From the NCBI GenBank assembly GCA_025350695.1, contig JANXXI010000370.1:1-48435 (forward strand): a DNA stretch of 48,435 bases. Direction: 5' to 3'. Of the stretch, positions 1 to 9,328 are shown piece after piece; within the stretch, counting starts at the first letter, position 1, and each line of letters opens with the position of its first letter. The position numbers and the translations under genes were made by a program. The notes beneath the pieces are model-generated. The model ran no database searches and was not told the DNA's origin. It was given only the letters and a program-made list of their open reading frames with translations. This stretch comes from Acidobacteriota bacterium. GTDB taxonomy: Bacteria > Acidobacteriota > Terriglobia > Bryobacterales > Bryobacteraceae.

Positions 1-2243
1 CCGCCCACGCCAAAGGAATAACCCATCGCGACCTGAAACCGGACAACGTCATGGTTGCCCGCGACGGACGCGCGAAGATCCTCGATTTCGGTTTGGCCAA
101 AAACGCCGGCCCCATCAGTCAGAAGGACACGACCCACATGGCCGTCAACTCCGAACCGGGAGCACTGATGGGCACGGTAGGCTACATGTCGCCGGAGCAA
201 GCGCGCGGCGGCACGGCCGATGCGCGAAGTGACATTTTCAGTTTCGGCGCAGTGCTCTATGAATTGCTAAGCGGCAACCGCGCGTTCACCGGCGATTCGG
301 CGGTTGAAATTCTCAGCTCAATCCTGAAGAGCGACCCGCCTGAGTTGCCTTCAACGGTTCCCAACGGGTTGAAGCAGATCGTGCATCGATGTGTGGAGAA
401 GGAGCCGGAACAGCGATTCCAATCGGCGAAGGACTTGGCGTTCGCCTTGCGGGCGTCCGTCGGCGAAAGCAGTTCGGGCCTTGGACCCGCGGCGATTCCT
501 CCATTAGTCGCGCCGCGCGTAAAAGTTTGGTGGAAGTGGGCAGCAGCGGGGCTGGCAGGCTTTTCGCTCGCCGCCCTGATGTTCTCTGTCAGCCAACCGG
601 AGGCGAGCGCGTACAAATTCAAAGCATTCGCCATGGAAGCTGCGTCGGAGCGGCAGCCCAAGTGGTCACCAAATGGGCAATCCATCGCCTACATCGCGCA
701 CGATGAAAACGGTGTATATCAGATCTTCGCGCGCAGTTTGAAGTCAGCGGCGCCGATTCAGTTAACTAAGGGCGCGGATCAATGCTTCAATCCCATCTGG
801 TCGCCCAAGGGCGACAAAATCTATTACGTTGCCGCACGAAGCTTGATGGCGGTGGGTGCCGCGGGCGGCGAGTCGGAGCTTGTTCTTAAAGGTGTTCCCG
901 CCGCGAACCTTTCGCCGGACGGCATTACCTGGGTGACGGCCGATCGCAACAAAATCTCGGTTGGTCCGATTAACAATCTCAAGACATACGAACAAGAACC
1001 GCTCATTGTAAGTGGCGCTCCGGCATTCTCTCCGGATCAGACAAAAATGGCCGCTATTGTCCAATCGATCAACGGCGATGGATCGCCGCAACTCTGGATT
1101 GCGCCCCTGCCGTCCGGAACCGCCAGGAACATCAATTTAAGCGGCATTGGCCTTGAATCGATCGGCATTAACCGCGCCACCTTTTCGTTCTGTTGGACTC
1201 GGGATAGCAAGGGCGTCATCCTTTCCGCGCGTCAAACAGGCGATATTGGGGCCAATTTGTTCCTGCTTAACCTGAAAACCCTCAAGTTCAAACCTTTGGC
1301 TTTTGGGCTGATGGATGCCGGTGAACCGGAGATTTCTCCGGACGGGAAGAAACTGGCTTTCGTGCGTGGCGCGGTGAATGACGACATCTACGAAGTCCGT
1401 CTGGATTCCAACGTGTCCAAACCTTTGCTTGCCACCTCGGCGAACGAAGCCAATCCGTCCTGGTCCCCCGATGGCAGTCAATTTGTTTATGTAACCGACG
1501 TCAATGGAAATCCGGAGATTCATATCCGCAACCCGTCGGAAGCAGGGAGCCGGCCAATTATTGAATTGGAGGACGGGCAAGACACTCTGATGCTTCCTAA
1601 ACTCTCTCCGGACGGTCAACGCGTGCTCTACGATTCCCGGGGTAAAGAGCACACGGTCATGGTTTCGAACATTTCGGGAGGGCCTGCCGTAAGGGTTCCC
1701 GGGCCTCCTTCCTATCACCAACACAACGGCTCCTGGTCACCAGATGGAAACCGGATCGCCTATTCAACGGGAACTCCATCGAACCTGTTAATCATCGCGC
1801 CGTTGAGCGGGGCCTCTATTTTGGAATTACCAGGCTTTGCCGCGAATGTGGGCAGCCCTGTCCAATGGTCCAAGGATTGGATTCTTGGCATGGGAGCAAA
1901 CTCTCTCCAGTTGGTTTCCCACGAAGGGAAGTCTACCCGGGATCTTGGCCGTCGTTTCCAGGTCTACGGATTCTCCAAGGACGAAACCAAGATATATGGA
2001 CTTAGCCGAACGGGAAATGCCAGAGAGATAATTTCTATCGATGTCAAGACGGGCGAGGAGCGGCACGTAGTTGACGTCGACCTGCCTGCAAACGTCACTC
2101 TAGCCGACTTCAGCCTGCATCCGGACGGCAAGCGATTCGCTACAACTGTGCGAACGCCTCACCACGACATCCTGCTGATCGAAAATTTCTCGTTACCATC
2201 CGAACATTGGTGGCAGCGGCTCAATCCCTTTTCAAGGAACTAG
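1..2243 (+). CDS. Ser/Thr protein kinase with C-terminal TolB/WD40-like propeller (5' end missing)
   Basis: The reading frame is open from the first base, so the gene begins upstream and lacks its N-lobe and Walker-like Gly loop here. The first visible residues hold the catalytic loop HRDLKPDN. They are followed by the DFG motif (ILDFGLAK) and an APE-type segment written MSPEQA, so the Hanks-type kinase core looks active. After the kinase domain comes a single membrane span of about 20 residues ([19 protein letters not shown], near base 540). The rest is a long exported part with repeated SPDG/SPNG-type blades (WSPNGQ, LSPDGI, WSPDGS, LSPDGQ), typical of TolB/PD40 propellers. Cytoplasmic kinase plus extracytoplasmic propeller is a common acidobacterial architecture, presumably for sensing, but the ligand is unknown. 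The stop codon directly abuts the next ATG, so it is translationally linked to the M28 peptidase. Confidence 0.93.
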   Translation, partial: AHAKGITHRDLKPDNVMVARDGRAKILDFGLAKNAGPISQKDTTHMAVNSEPGALMGTVGYMSPEQARGGTADARSDIFSFGAVLYELLSGNRAFTGDSAVEILSSILKSDPPELPSTVPNGLKQIVHRCVEKEPEQRFQSAKDLAFALRASVGESSSGLGPAAIPPLVAPRVKVWWKWAAAGLAGFSLAALMFSVSQPEASAYKFKAFAMEAASERQPKWSPNGQSIAYIAHDENGVYQIFARSLKSAAPIQLTKGADQCFNPIWSPKGDKIYYVAARSLMAVGAAGGESELVLKGVPAANLSPDGITWVTADRNKISVGPINNLKTYEQEPLIVSGAPAFSPDQTKMAAIVQSINGDGSPQLWIAPLPSGTARNINLSGIGLESIGINRATFSFCWTRDSKGVILSARQTGDIGANLFLLNLKTLKFKPLAFGLMDAGEPEISPDGKKLAFVRGAVNDDIYEVRLDSNVSKPLLATSANEANPSWSPDGSQFVYVTDVNGNPEIHIRNPSEAGSRPIIELEDGQDTLMLPKLSPDGQRVLYDSRGKEHTVMVSNISGGPAVRVPGPPSYHQHNGSWSPDGNRIAYSTGTPSNLLIIAPLSGASILELPGFAANVGSPVQWSKDWILGMGANSLQLVSHEGKSTRDLGRRFQVYGFSKDETKIYGLSRTGNAREIISIDVKTGEERHVVDVDLPANVTLADFSLHPDGKRFATTVRTPHHDILLIENFSLPSEHWWQRLNPFSRN

Positions 2244-3647
2244 ATGAACAAACGAATCACGGTCTTCTTACTACTCGCAACCGTCGCCCCCGCCGCCGAC
2301 ATCACCACACAATACAAAGCGATATCGCAAAAGTTGATCAACGCGGCGCTCGAAGACACCGAAGGTATGGCGCGACTTGAGTTCCTGTGCGACCGCATCG
2401 GCAATCGTGTCACAGGCTCCGTCAACCTGCAACGAGCCATCACCTGGGCTGCCGCGGAAATGAAAAAGGCCGGTCTTGAAAATATCCAGACGCAGCCTGT
2501 GAAGGTCCCGCATTGGATCCGGGGTAAAGAGTCCGCCACCTTGCTCGGCCCGGTTACCAAGTCGCTTACCATGATGGGCCTCGGCCTCAGTGTCGGCACT
2601 CCGAAGGAAGGCATAACGGCCGACGTCGTGATCGCCACCAGCTTCGAGGATCTAACCGCCATGGGCCGCGAGAAGGTCGCCGGCAAGATCGTGCTGTTCA
2701 ACCCGGAATGGAAAGGCTACGGTCCAACGGTCACCTACCGCACAACCGGCGCTTCCAAAGCCGCCGAACTCGGCGCGGTCGCCATGCTGGTGCGCTCCAT
2801 GACCGGCACGAGCTTGCAATCACCGCACACAGGGACGCTTCAATACGCCGAGGGCACAAAGAAGATTCCCGCCGCGGCTGTCAGCGTGGAGGACGCAGCG
2901 TTGATAGCCCGCATCGCCAGGGGCGGCACTCAAGTTCGCGTTCATTTAATGATGGAAGCGGTCCAGTTACCCGATGCCGATTCGCACAACGTCATCGGCG
3001 AAATTCGCGGCAGCGAACTGCCTAACGAGGTCGTTGTGCTGGGCGGCCACATCGATTCATGGGATGTCGGCCAAGGCGCGAATGACGATGGCAGCGGCAT
3101 CATGGCCACTTTTCAAGCGGTTGCATTGATCAAGAACCTTGGGCTTAAGCCGCGCCGCACCATCAGAGTCGTGTTCTGGACCGCCGAGGAAAACTCCGGC
3201 TCCGGCGCGAAAGCTTATCGCGAACTGGTAGGCGCAGCGGTAAAGGATCATGTGGCCGCCATTGAAATGGACGGCGGCGCGGAAAAACCTCTGGGCTTCG
3301 GTTTCGGAAGCGGCGGAGGGGCTGGCAGACGCCGTGGCTCAGGCGCCCCGGCCACTTCGCAAGCAGCGTTCGATCGCGTGACGGAAATCGGCAAACTGCT
3401 CGAAGGAATCGATTGCGGAAAGATCACGCCGGGAGGAGGCGGGGCCGACATTTCGCCCCTGATCACCGACGGCGTCCCAGGTTTCGGAGTGGCCACCAGC
3501 GGCGCCCACTATAACGATTGGCATCACACGCAGGCCGACACGTTCGATAAAATCGTACCCCGAGACTTCCAGCTGAACGTCGCGCAACTGGCTGTGATGA
3601 GCTACGTGCTGGCCGACATGCCCGAACGGCTAGATCAAATGAAGTAA
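2244..3647 (+). CDS. Exported M28-family zinc metallopeptidase with PA domain
   Basis: This is a 467-residue protein with a short signal peptide (MNKRITVFLLLATVAPAA). A protease-associated insert occupies roughly residues 125-240 and an M28 catalytic domain follows. Likely zinc ligands and catalytic residues are visible: H269 and D271 in GGHIDSWD, D281 in NDDGSG, the EE pair at 315-316 in WTAEENSG, D343 in EMDGG, and a C-terminal His in the YNDWHHTQADT segment near 427-428. The order matches carboxypeptidase Q-like aminopeptidases, which trim N-terminal residues or dipeptides in the periplasm or outside the cell. A Gly/Arg-rich low-complexity stretch at about 353-370 is unusual but in frame. 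The start codon touches the stop of the kinase gene, so the two are probably co-transcribed. Substrate specificity cannot be read from the sequence. Confidence 0.94.
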   Translation: MNKRITVFLLLATVAPAADITTQYKAISQKLINAALEDTEGMARLEFLCDRIGNRVTGSVNLQRAITWAAAEMKKAGLENIQTQPVKVPHWIRGKESATLLGPVTKSLTMMGLGLSVGTPKEGITADVVIATSFEDLTAMGREKVAGKIVLFNPEWKGYGPTVTYRTTGASKAAELGAVAMLVRSMTGTSLQSPHTGTLQYAEGTKKIPAAAVSVEDAALIARIARGGTQVRVHLMMEAVQLPDADSHNVIGEIRGSELPNEVVVLGGHIDSWDVGQGANDDGSGIMATFQAVALIKNLGLKPRRTIRVVFWTAEENSGSGAKAYRELVGAAVKDHVAAIEMDGGAEKPLGFGFGSGGGAGRRRGSGAPATSQAAFDRVTEIGKLLEGIDCGKITPGGGGADISPLITDGVPGFGVATSGAHYNDWHHTQADTFDKIVPRDFQLNVAQLAVMSYVLADMPERLDQMK

Positions 3648-3729
3648 CTTAGGTCGAACTTTCAACAACTAAGCCCTGCGCTACCGCATCTGTAGAAGCT
3701 GGGAAGTTTCATTTCTAATCATCGAGTCC

Positions 3730-5466
3730 ATGTCTAAAATTAATCCCAGATTTGTTCGGCGGTTCTTCAACTTAGCAAAGCCCTACTGGTTTTCAGAGGA
3801 AAAGTGGCTGGCGCGCGGGTTGGCGGGACTCCTAGTAGTGCTCATGCTCGCGGAGACCTGGTTCAACGTTTATTTCAACGAACTAACCGGGGAATTCACC
3901 TCGGCATTGGCCGCGCAAGAGTCCGCGCGGTTCTGGAAATCGATTGGCAAATTCTGCGCCTTGCTCGTCATAGCAGTGCCGATTTATTCTTACTATTATT
4001 ACGTCCGCGACAAGTTGGGTAATCATTGGCGGCGTTGGCTGACAGTCCGGATGCTGGGCCGTTATTTCAAGGATCACGCCTTTTACGAACTGCTCAGGAA
4101 TCCCGATATTGACAACCCTGATCAACGTATTGCGGAAGATATTGCGTCCTTCACGCAGAGGTCTTTAACCTTTCTGTTATTGTTCGGCGGCGCGGTGCTG
4201 CAACTGATGGCATTCAGCAAGGTGCTATGGTCGATCTCCCATTCGCTCGTGCTTTTCCTTGTGCTGTATGCTGTTGCGGCTACAGTTATCACCATCAAAG
4301 TCTATGGCGAAAAAATGATTTCCCTGCATTTCAACCAGATCAAGCGAGAGGCGAATTTTCGGTTCGGTCTGATTCGCATTCGTGAAAACGCTGAAGTAAT
4401 CGCCCTGTACAGGGGTGAGAAACAGGAGCATACGCAAATTCAAAAGAGGTTCAGCGAAGCCTTCAAAAACTTCGACGCGCTAATTCGCTGGACCCTGCGA
4501 TTGAGCTTTTTCCAGAATACTAACACCCTCTTCACAATGGCGTTGCCTAGCATCATCCTCGCGCCCCGCGTGCTCTCCGGGGAGTTGGAAGTGGGGCGAA
4601 TCGTGCAAGCAGGCGGGGCATTTACCGCCATTTTGGGAGCCTTGTCAATCCTGGTGGACAACCTCGAAAGCCTCAGCCGTTTCGCCGCCGGTGTTCGGCG
4701 CCTGGATTCGTTTTCCCGGGCGCTTTCGCCGAAACAGATTATGGGCGATCCCGGACGTGAGCGAATTGAGATGCGCGAAGGCGACAAGTTGAGTTTCGAG
4801 GATGTCACAATTCAGACGCCGAACTACGAGCGTACGTTGGTGAAGTCACTTACGTTCTCGGCGCAGCCTGGTAATAGTTTAATGATCGTCGGTCCCAGCG
4901 GTTGCGGAAAGAGTTCCATGCTGCGGACGATGGCTGGGTTGTGGGATTCCGGGACCGGCAAAATTGAGCGCCCGAAGTCTGAGGAAATGTTGTTTGTTCC
5001 ACAGCATGCGTACATGATTCTAGGCAGCTTGCGAAGCCAGTTGCTCTATCCAAATATCGCACGGGAAGTACCCGATGAAGAGTTGATGGATGTTCTGCGT
5101 CGCGTAAATCTGACTGACCTCGTGGGGCGTTGCGGCGGATTTGAGGCGGAACTGGACTTCGAAAAAGTTCTTTCAGTGGGGGAACGCCAACGCTTAGCTT
5201 TCGCCCGCGTTTTACTGGAACGCCCCAAGTACGTGCTTTTGGATGAATCTTCGAGTGCTCTTGATCCTGAGAATGAGGCAGCCATTTTCAAGCAACTGCT
5301 GGAGACTTCGGTCACTATAATCAGCGTTAGCCATCATCCGTCGCTGGTCCGCTATCATGCCCAAGTTCTGGAAATTACTGCCGACAGCGGGTGGCGGTTG
5401 CACCGGGCGAGTGAGTTTAAGTTCACCGAACACTTGATGGAAAACATGGCCGATCAGGCGACGTAA
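3730..5466 (+). CDS. ABC transporter, fused membrane and ATPase domains, SbmA/BacA-YddA (ABCD-like) family
   Basis: This is a 578-residue half-transporter with an N-terminal membrane domain of the ABC_membrane_2 type. It carries the family hallmarks of a long first helix, a NHWRRWLT segment and the run NPDIDNPDQRIAEDI. A C-terminal ATPase domain follows. Walker A is GPSGCGKSS at 388-396 with Lys394, the signature is LSVGE at 481-485, and Walker B is YVLLDESSSALD. A switch His lies in SVSHH. E. coli YddA and rhizobial BclA/BacA relatives work as homodimers and move peptides or very-long-chain fatty acid derivatives across the inner membrane. The direction and cargo here are not known. There is an 82-base gap from the peptidase and no obvious ribosome site beyond a weak GAG, so it may have its own promoter. 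Confidence 0.92.
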   Translation: MSKINPRFVRRFFNLAKPYWFSEEKWLARGLAGLLVVLMLAETWFNVYFNELTGEFTSALAAQESARFWKSIGKFCALLVIAVPIYSYYYYVRDKLGNHWRRWLTVRMLGRYFKDHAFYELLRNPDIDNPDQRIAEDIASFTQRSLTFLLLFGGAVLQLMAFSKVLWSISHSLVLFLVLYAVAATVITIKVYGEKMISLHFNQIKREANFRFGLIRIRENAEVIALYRGEKQEHTQIQKRFSEAFKNFDALIRWTLRLSFFQNTNTLFTMALPSIILAPRVLSGELEVGRIVQAGGAFTAILGALSILVDNLESLSRFAAGVRRLDSFSRALSPKQIMGDPGRERIEMREGDKLSFEDVTIQTPNYERTLVKSLTFSAQPGNSLMIVGPSGCGKSSMLRTMAGLWDSGTGKIERPKSEEMLFVPQHAYMILGSLRSQLLYPNIAREVPDEELMDVLRRVNLTDLVGRCGGFEAELDFEKVLSVGERQRLAFARVLLERPKYVLLDESSSALDPENEAAIFKQLLETSVTIISVSHHPSLVRYHAQVLEITADSGWRLHRASEFKFTEHLMENMADQAT

Positions 5467-5560
5467 CGGGTTACTGGCGGATTTCGATAGAATGGATTGA
5501 GGATCTTGCGATCGCCTTGCAACCGCAGGCATGAAAGTCCGCTCCTCCCTACATCTATAT

Positions 5561-6712
5561 ATGAAGCCTACAACTACTCCACATAATCCCTGTTTTTCTT
5601 CCGGACCTTGCGCGAAACGCCCGGGTTGGTCGCTTGATGCCTTGAAGGGGGCCGCCGTTGGCCGCTCGCATAGAGCCAAGATTGGCAAGACGAAGCTCGG
5701 GGAAGTGATCGAGCGGAGCAAGAAAATTTTGGGCATCCCTGAAGGCTATATTCTGGGCATCGTGCCGGCATCCGACACTGGCGCCATTGAGATGGCCATG
5801 TGGTCACTGCTAGGCGAGCGCGGCGTGGACGTACTGAGCTGGGAGAGTTTCGGCAGCGGTTGGGCGGCTGATTGCAAGAACCAACTGAAGCTGAAAGATC
5901 TACGTTCGATGAAAGCCGACTACGGCCAGATCCCGGACCTGAGCCAGGTGGACTGGAAGCGTGACGTGATCTTCACTTGGAACGGAACCACCTCGGGTGC
6001 ACGCGTTCCCAATGGCGATTGGATCGCCGCGGACCGTGAAGGGCTGGCGATTTGCGATGCCACATCGGCGGTGTTCGCGATGGAAATGCCGTGGGATAAG
6101 TTGGATGTCGTCACCTGGTCCTGGCAAAAGGTTCTGGGCGGCGAGGGGGGCCATGGCATGATCGTGCTGAGTCCGCGCGCGGTGCAGCGGCTGGAGTCAT
6201 TTACGGCGGATCGTGCGTTACCTAAGATTTTCCAGATGGCGAAGGGTGGCAAGTTGATCAGCGGAATTTTCGTTGGTGAGACCATCAATACTCCGTCAAT
6301 GCTGTGCGTGGAAGATGCAATAGACGGACTGAAGTGGGCTGAAGGCGTTGGCGGTCTCGCTGGCTTGATCGCCCGGTCCGAAGCGAACCTAAAAGTGATT
6401 GAAGACTGGGTCACGAAGTCGGCTTGGGCGGGATTCTTGGCCGAAGAGAAGGCCACGCGCTCCAGTACTTCCATATGCTTGAAAATTGTTGACCCCACCT
6501 ATGCGGCGCTTTCGGCTGATGATCAGGCCAAGCACGCAAAGACCATTGTTTCCATGCTGGAAAAAGAAGGCGCGGCCTATGATATTGGAGCTTACCGCGA
6601 TGCTCCGGTCGGTTTCCGAATTTGGGGCGGGGCAACGGTGGAGAGTGCGGATTTGCAAGCCCTATTGCCGTGGCTCGATTGGGCTTGGAGCGAAGTGCGG
6701 AAGACGTTTTAG
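5561..6712 (+). CDS. serC: Phosphoserine aminotransferase (archaeal/alphaproteobacterial-type SerC)
   Basis: This PLP enzyme converts 3-phosphohydroxypyruvate and glutamate to phosphoserine, the second step of serine synthesis. From the ATG at 5561 the protein has 383 residues and begins with the family-typical [20 protein letters not shown]. The frame is also open from an ATG at 5531, but that adds ten residues not expected in the family. PLP-binding features are visible: D166 in ICDATSA, and the Schiff-base Lys190 in [10 protein letters not shown]. The N-terminal GPCAKRPGW and [10 protein letters not shown] segments bind the phosphate and cofactor in relatives. No serA or serB lies beside it in the window. 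It is not tightly linked to its neighbours (94 bases upstream, 80 bases downstream). Confidence 0.92.
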   Translation: MKPTTTPHNPCFSSGPCAKRPGWSLDALKGAAVGRSHRAKIGKTKLGEVIERSKKILGIPEGYILGIVPASDTGAIEMAMWSLLGERGVDVLSWESFGSGWAADCKNQLKLKDLRSMKADYGQIPDLSQVDWKRDVIFTWNGTTSGARVPNGDWIAADREGLAICDATSAVFAMEMPWDKLDVVTWSWQKVLGGEGGHGMIVLSPRAVQRLESFTADRALPKIFQMAKGGKLISGIFVGETINTPSMLCVEDAIDGLKWAEGVGGLAGLIARSEANLKVIEDWVTKSAWAGFLAEEKATRSSTSICLKIVDPTYAALSADDQAKHAKTIVSMLEKEGAAYDIGAYRDAPVGFRIWGGATVESADLQALLPWLDWAWSEVRKTF

Positions 6713-6792
6713 ATTAGCTTTGACTCAAAACTTGGAGCGGCGGAACCTTACCAGGTACGCCGGTCCTCTTTATTTAGGGGATACTGTATTTC

Positions 6793-8808
6793 ATGCGCTC
6801 CCTCCTATTTCTGCTCCCATTGGCGCTTCAAGCGCAGCTGACCACTGACACTTACTGGCAATGGCGAACGCCCTCCTCCCCTTCGATAACGCCCAGCGGC
6901 GGATCGGTAGTTTACTCCCTAAGTTGGAACGATCCCAAGACGGACGCCACTTACTCAAATCTGTGGATGGTTTCGATCCATGGCGAGAACCGTCCGTTGA
7001 CGACGGGGGATTTCCGCGACAGCGCCCCCAAGGTTTCGCCGGACGGGGCGCGCGTGGCGTTTCTAAGCAATCGCAGCGGCAGCACGCAGATTCATGTCCG
7101 ATGGCTGGATGGGCGGAACGAGGCTCAGGTGACCCGCGCGAACCCGTCGCCGGGTACCGATTTTACGTGGTCCGCGGATGGAGCCTCGATCGCCTATACG
7201 GCGCGGGTGCCCGGTGAGGCAGGGTTCAAGATCACGGAACCGAAGCCACCGACAGGCGGCAAGTGGGGTACGGGGCCATCGGTAGTTACTAAGTTACGAT
7301 GGCGCGCGAACGGCACACCGGGCCAAGGAATTGTGGCTGAAGGGGAAACGCATTTATTCGTGGTTCCAGCTGAAGGCGGGGCGTCGCGGCGAGTTACTAA
7401 ATCGGGGCTGAGCGTGAAGGATGCGCCGTCTTGGAGCCGCGACGGAAAGACCATTGTTGTAACTGCGCATAAGGAACCGGCTGCGGATCGCGAGCTCTAT
7501 GCCGACGATATTTATGCCGTGAATGTCGAGACCGGCGCTGCCCGGCAGATCACGTCGTTGACTGGCAGCGAATCTTCACCGCTGATCTCGCCGGATGGTC
7601 AGCAGGTGGCGTTTCTTGGCTTCGAGGACAAGGGCAACGCAAATCATACGACCAACCTTTATGTGACGCCATTGGCCGGTGGGGCCGCGAAGCGGTTAGG
7701 ACCAACGCTTGACCGGAACATCGCCAATCCGATTTGGCGAGGCGATTCGAAGGGCATTTACGCGCTCGCCGACAGCGAGGGCGCGGCGCATATAAATCAG
7801 TTTGACCTGGATGGCGGCGTTCGCGCGTTGACATCGGGGAACGTCCGGTATAACTCGGTTTATGCAGGCGGCGATTCGTTCACGATAAGCAATGACGGGC
7901 GCTTCGCTATTACTCGAAGTGGCTATGCGGAGCCGAAGGACATCTTCACTTTCACGGCGGCGAATCCGGCAAGGGTAGCGCGATTGACCCACACGAACGA
8001 CGCGCTGGTAGCGTCGCAAAAGCTTGGGGCCGTGGAGGAGTTGCGGTACAAATCCTTCGACGGAAAAGAAATACAGGGTTGGGTGATTAAGCCGCCTTCG
8101 TTTGACGCATCGAAGAAGTATCCGCTGATTTTGGATATCCATGGCGGCCCGCACGCGATGTACGGCGTGGAGTTCAATTGGCAAATGCAGGTGTATGCGG
8201 CGCGTGGGTTTGTGGTGCTGTATACGAATCCACGGGGTTCAACAGGCTATGGCGAGGATTTCGGGAACATCATTCATACCAAGTATCCGGGCGATGACTA
8301 TAAGGACTTGATGGCGGGCGTGGACGCGGTGATCGCCAAGGGATACATTGATCAGGCGAAGCAGTTTGTGACTGGCGGCAGCGGCGGCGGCATACTTACT
8401 GCCTGGACGGTAACGCAAACGGATCGCTTTGCGGCCGCTGTAAGTCAGTACCCGGTGATTAACTGGATTACGCAGGCTGGAACTTCGGATATTCCACTGG
8501 TTACCCACCGTTGGATGAAGTCGACGCCGTGGGAGAATCCGCAGCAGTATATTAGCCGTTCGCCTCTTTTCTTCGTGGATAAGGTGAAGACGCCGACGAT
8601 GTTACTAACTGGCGAAGAGGATTGGCGTACGCCGATTGCGCAGACCGAGGAGTTTTATGTGGCGTTGAAGACTCGGGGCGTGGAGGCGGCGATGGTGCGG
8701 TTTCCGAATGAGCCGCATGGAATTCGCGGAGCATTTCCGAGCCATTGGATTTTAAAGGTGGAGTATATCTTGGGATGGTTTGAGCAGCATGGGGGGAAGG
8801 GACGGTAG
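6793..8808 (+). CDS. Exported S9 (prolyl oligopeptidase family) peptidase
   Basis: This is a 671-residue protein with a signal peptide (MRSLLFLLPLALQAQ). An N-terminal propeller has repeated SPDG/SWNDPK-type blades, and a C-terminal alpha/beta-hydrolase domain starts near residue 410. The catalytic triad is visible: Ser530 in GGSGGG, Asp610 in GEEDWRTP and His642 in NEPHG. The DIHGGPHAMYG oxyanion-hole segment and the NPRGSTGYG motif match dipeptidyl aminopeptidase/acylaminoacyl-peptidase relatives (S9C). It probably cleaves peptides in the periplasm, together with the M28 enzyme encoded upstream. An AGGGGA stretch ends 11 bases before the ATG. No linked gene follows; the next 520 bases hold no clear intact gene. 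Confidence 0.94.
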   Translation: MRSLLFLLPLALQAQLTTDTYWQWRTPSSPSITPSGGSVVYSLSWNDPKTDATYSNLWMVSIHGENRPLTTGDFRDSAPKVSPDGARVAFLSNRSGSTQIHVRWLDGRNEAQVTRANPSPGTDFTWSADGASIAYTARVPGEAGFKITEPKPPTGGKWGTGPSVVTKLRWRANGTPGQGIVAEGETHLFVVPAEGGASRRVTKSGLSVKDAPSWSRDGKTIVVTAHKEPAADRELYADDIYAVNVETGAARQITSLTGSESSPLISPDGQQVAFLGFEDKGNANHTTNLYVTPLAGGAAKRLGPTLDRNIANPIWRGDSKGIYALADSEGAAHINQFDLDGGVRALTSGNVRYNSVYAGGDSFTISNDGRFAITRSGYAEPKDIFTFTAANPARVARLTHTNDALVASQKLGAVEELRYKSFDGKEIQGWVIKPPSFDASKKYPLILDIHGGPHAMYGVEFNWQMQVYAARGFVVLYTNPRGSTGYGEDFGNIIHTKYPGDDYKDLMAGVDAVIAKGYIDQAKQFVTGGSGGGILTAWTVTQTDRFAAAVSQYPVINWITQAGTSDIPLVTHRWMKSTPWENPQQYISRSPLFFVDKVKTPTMLLTGEEDWRTPIAQTEEFYVALKTRGVEAAMVRFPNEPHGIRGAFPSHWILKVEYILGWFEQHGGKGR

Positions 8809-9328
8809 GCAGAATCGGGACTTTACGTTGGGCAAGTAAAGTGGAAGCAGGTAGAGACGAATGCCGGCCACGGCTCTGTCATCCATGAGTTAGGCAGCCC
8901 CAGGGTCAATCGTAACTACCGGTTGCGACTTACTCGCTTCTTGCTTAGAAATCCTCTAAATCGGGAAGCGCCAACTTATACCAAGATGAACGGCTTGTTC
9001 AGCGCCTGCCGCTTCAAGCCGCGGTTCTGAGCCGTCAGCACTCAAGCGCAGGCTCGACACGTTCCTTCTCCGATTGGGTTGCGGGCCGGGTTCTAAAATA
9101 GAAGCCCAAATTCGAGCTACCGGCATTTCAAATTAGAAGTTTTTTTTGAGTATGTCCTTGAGTTGCTCCAATGCTTCTTTCGAGAATCGTAGCGACTTAT
9201 TTTTCTTATTCGGCATCTTTCTGGGGTCAAGACGCCTGGCTGCAAGCACCTGATCATCCCTAACAACCCAATACGCGCACTCAATCTCCGTGTCATGGCT
9301 ACTTAACTCCTTGCGCCGTACTCTTAAA
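8809..9328. other. 520-base gap with signs of gene decay
   Basis: No intact gene is visible between the S9 peptidase and the end of the TonB receptor. The forward strand has an imperfect hairpin at about 9088-9107 (GGG-TTCTA-AAA-TAGAA-G-CCC), which could help end transcription of the peptidase gene. On the minus strand there are two consecutive short open frames: the protein-like stretch listed separately (9133-9327) and a 56-codon frame from an ATG at 9126 to a stop at 8956. The second has a composition that could be chance. A run of eight T lies at about 9140-9147. The region may be a degraded gene, but no family was recognised. Confidence 0.4.
9133..9327 (-). pseudogene. Possible small-gene remnant, minus strand
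   Basis: The frame reads as a plausible protein tail: DTEIECAYWVVRDD, then LAARRLDPRKM, a lysine/asparagine-rich KKNKSLRF and a terminal helix-like EALEQLKDILKKNF before a TAA at 9133-9135. It has no ATG or GTG start with a ribosome site. It is open back into the 3' end of the TonB receptor gene in a different frame, so it looks like the 3' end of a gene whose 5' part was lost. The family is not recognised. It could be chance, although the amino-acid mix is more protein-like than the other frames here. Confidence 0.22.

Noticed and set aside
1137-1724. 195-codon minus-strand frame opposite the kinase-propeller gene
   Set aside because: It lies wholly antisense to a clear gene, has no domain or ribosome site, and its composition mirrors the codon use of the real frame.
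5531-5560. Upstream ATG for serC
   Set aside because: It adds ten residues unlike the family N-terminus; MKPTTTP at 5561 is the typical start.
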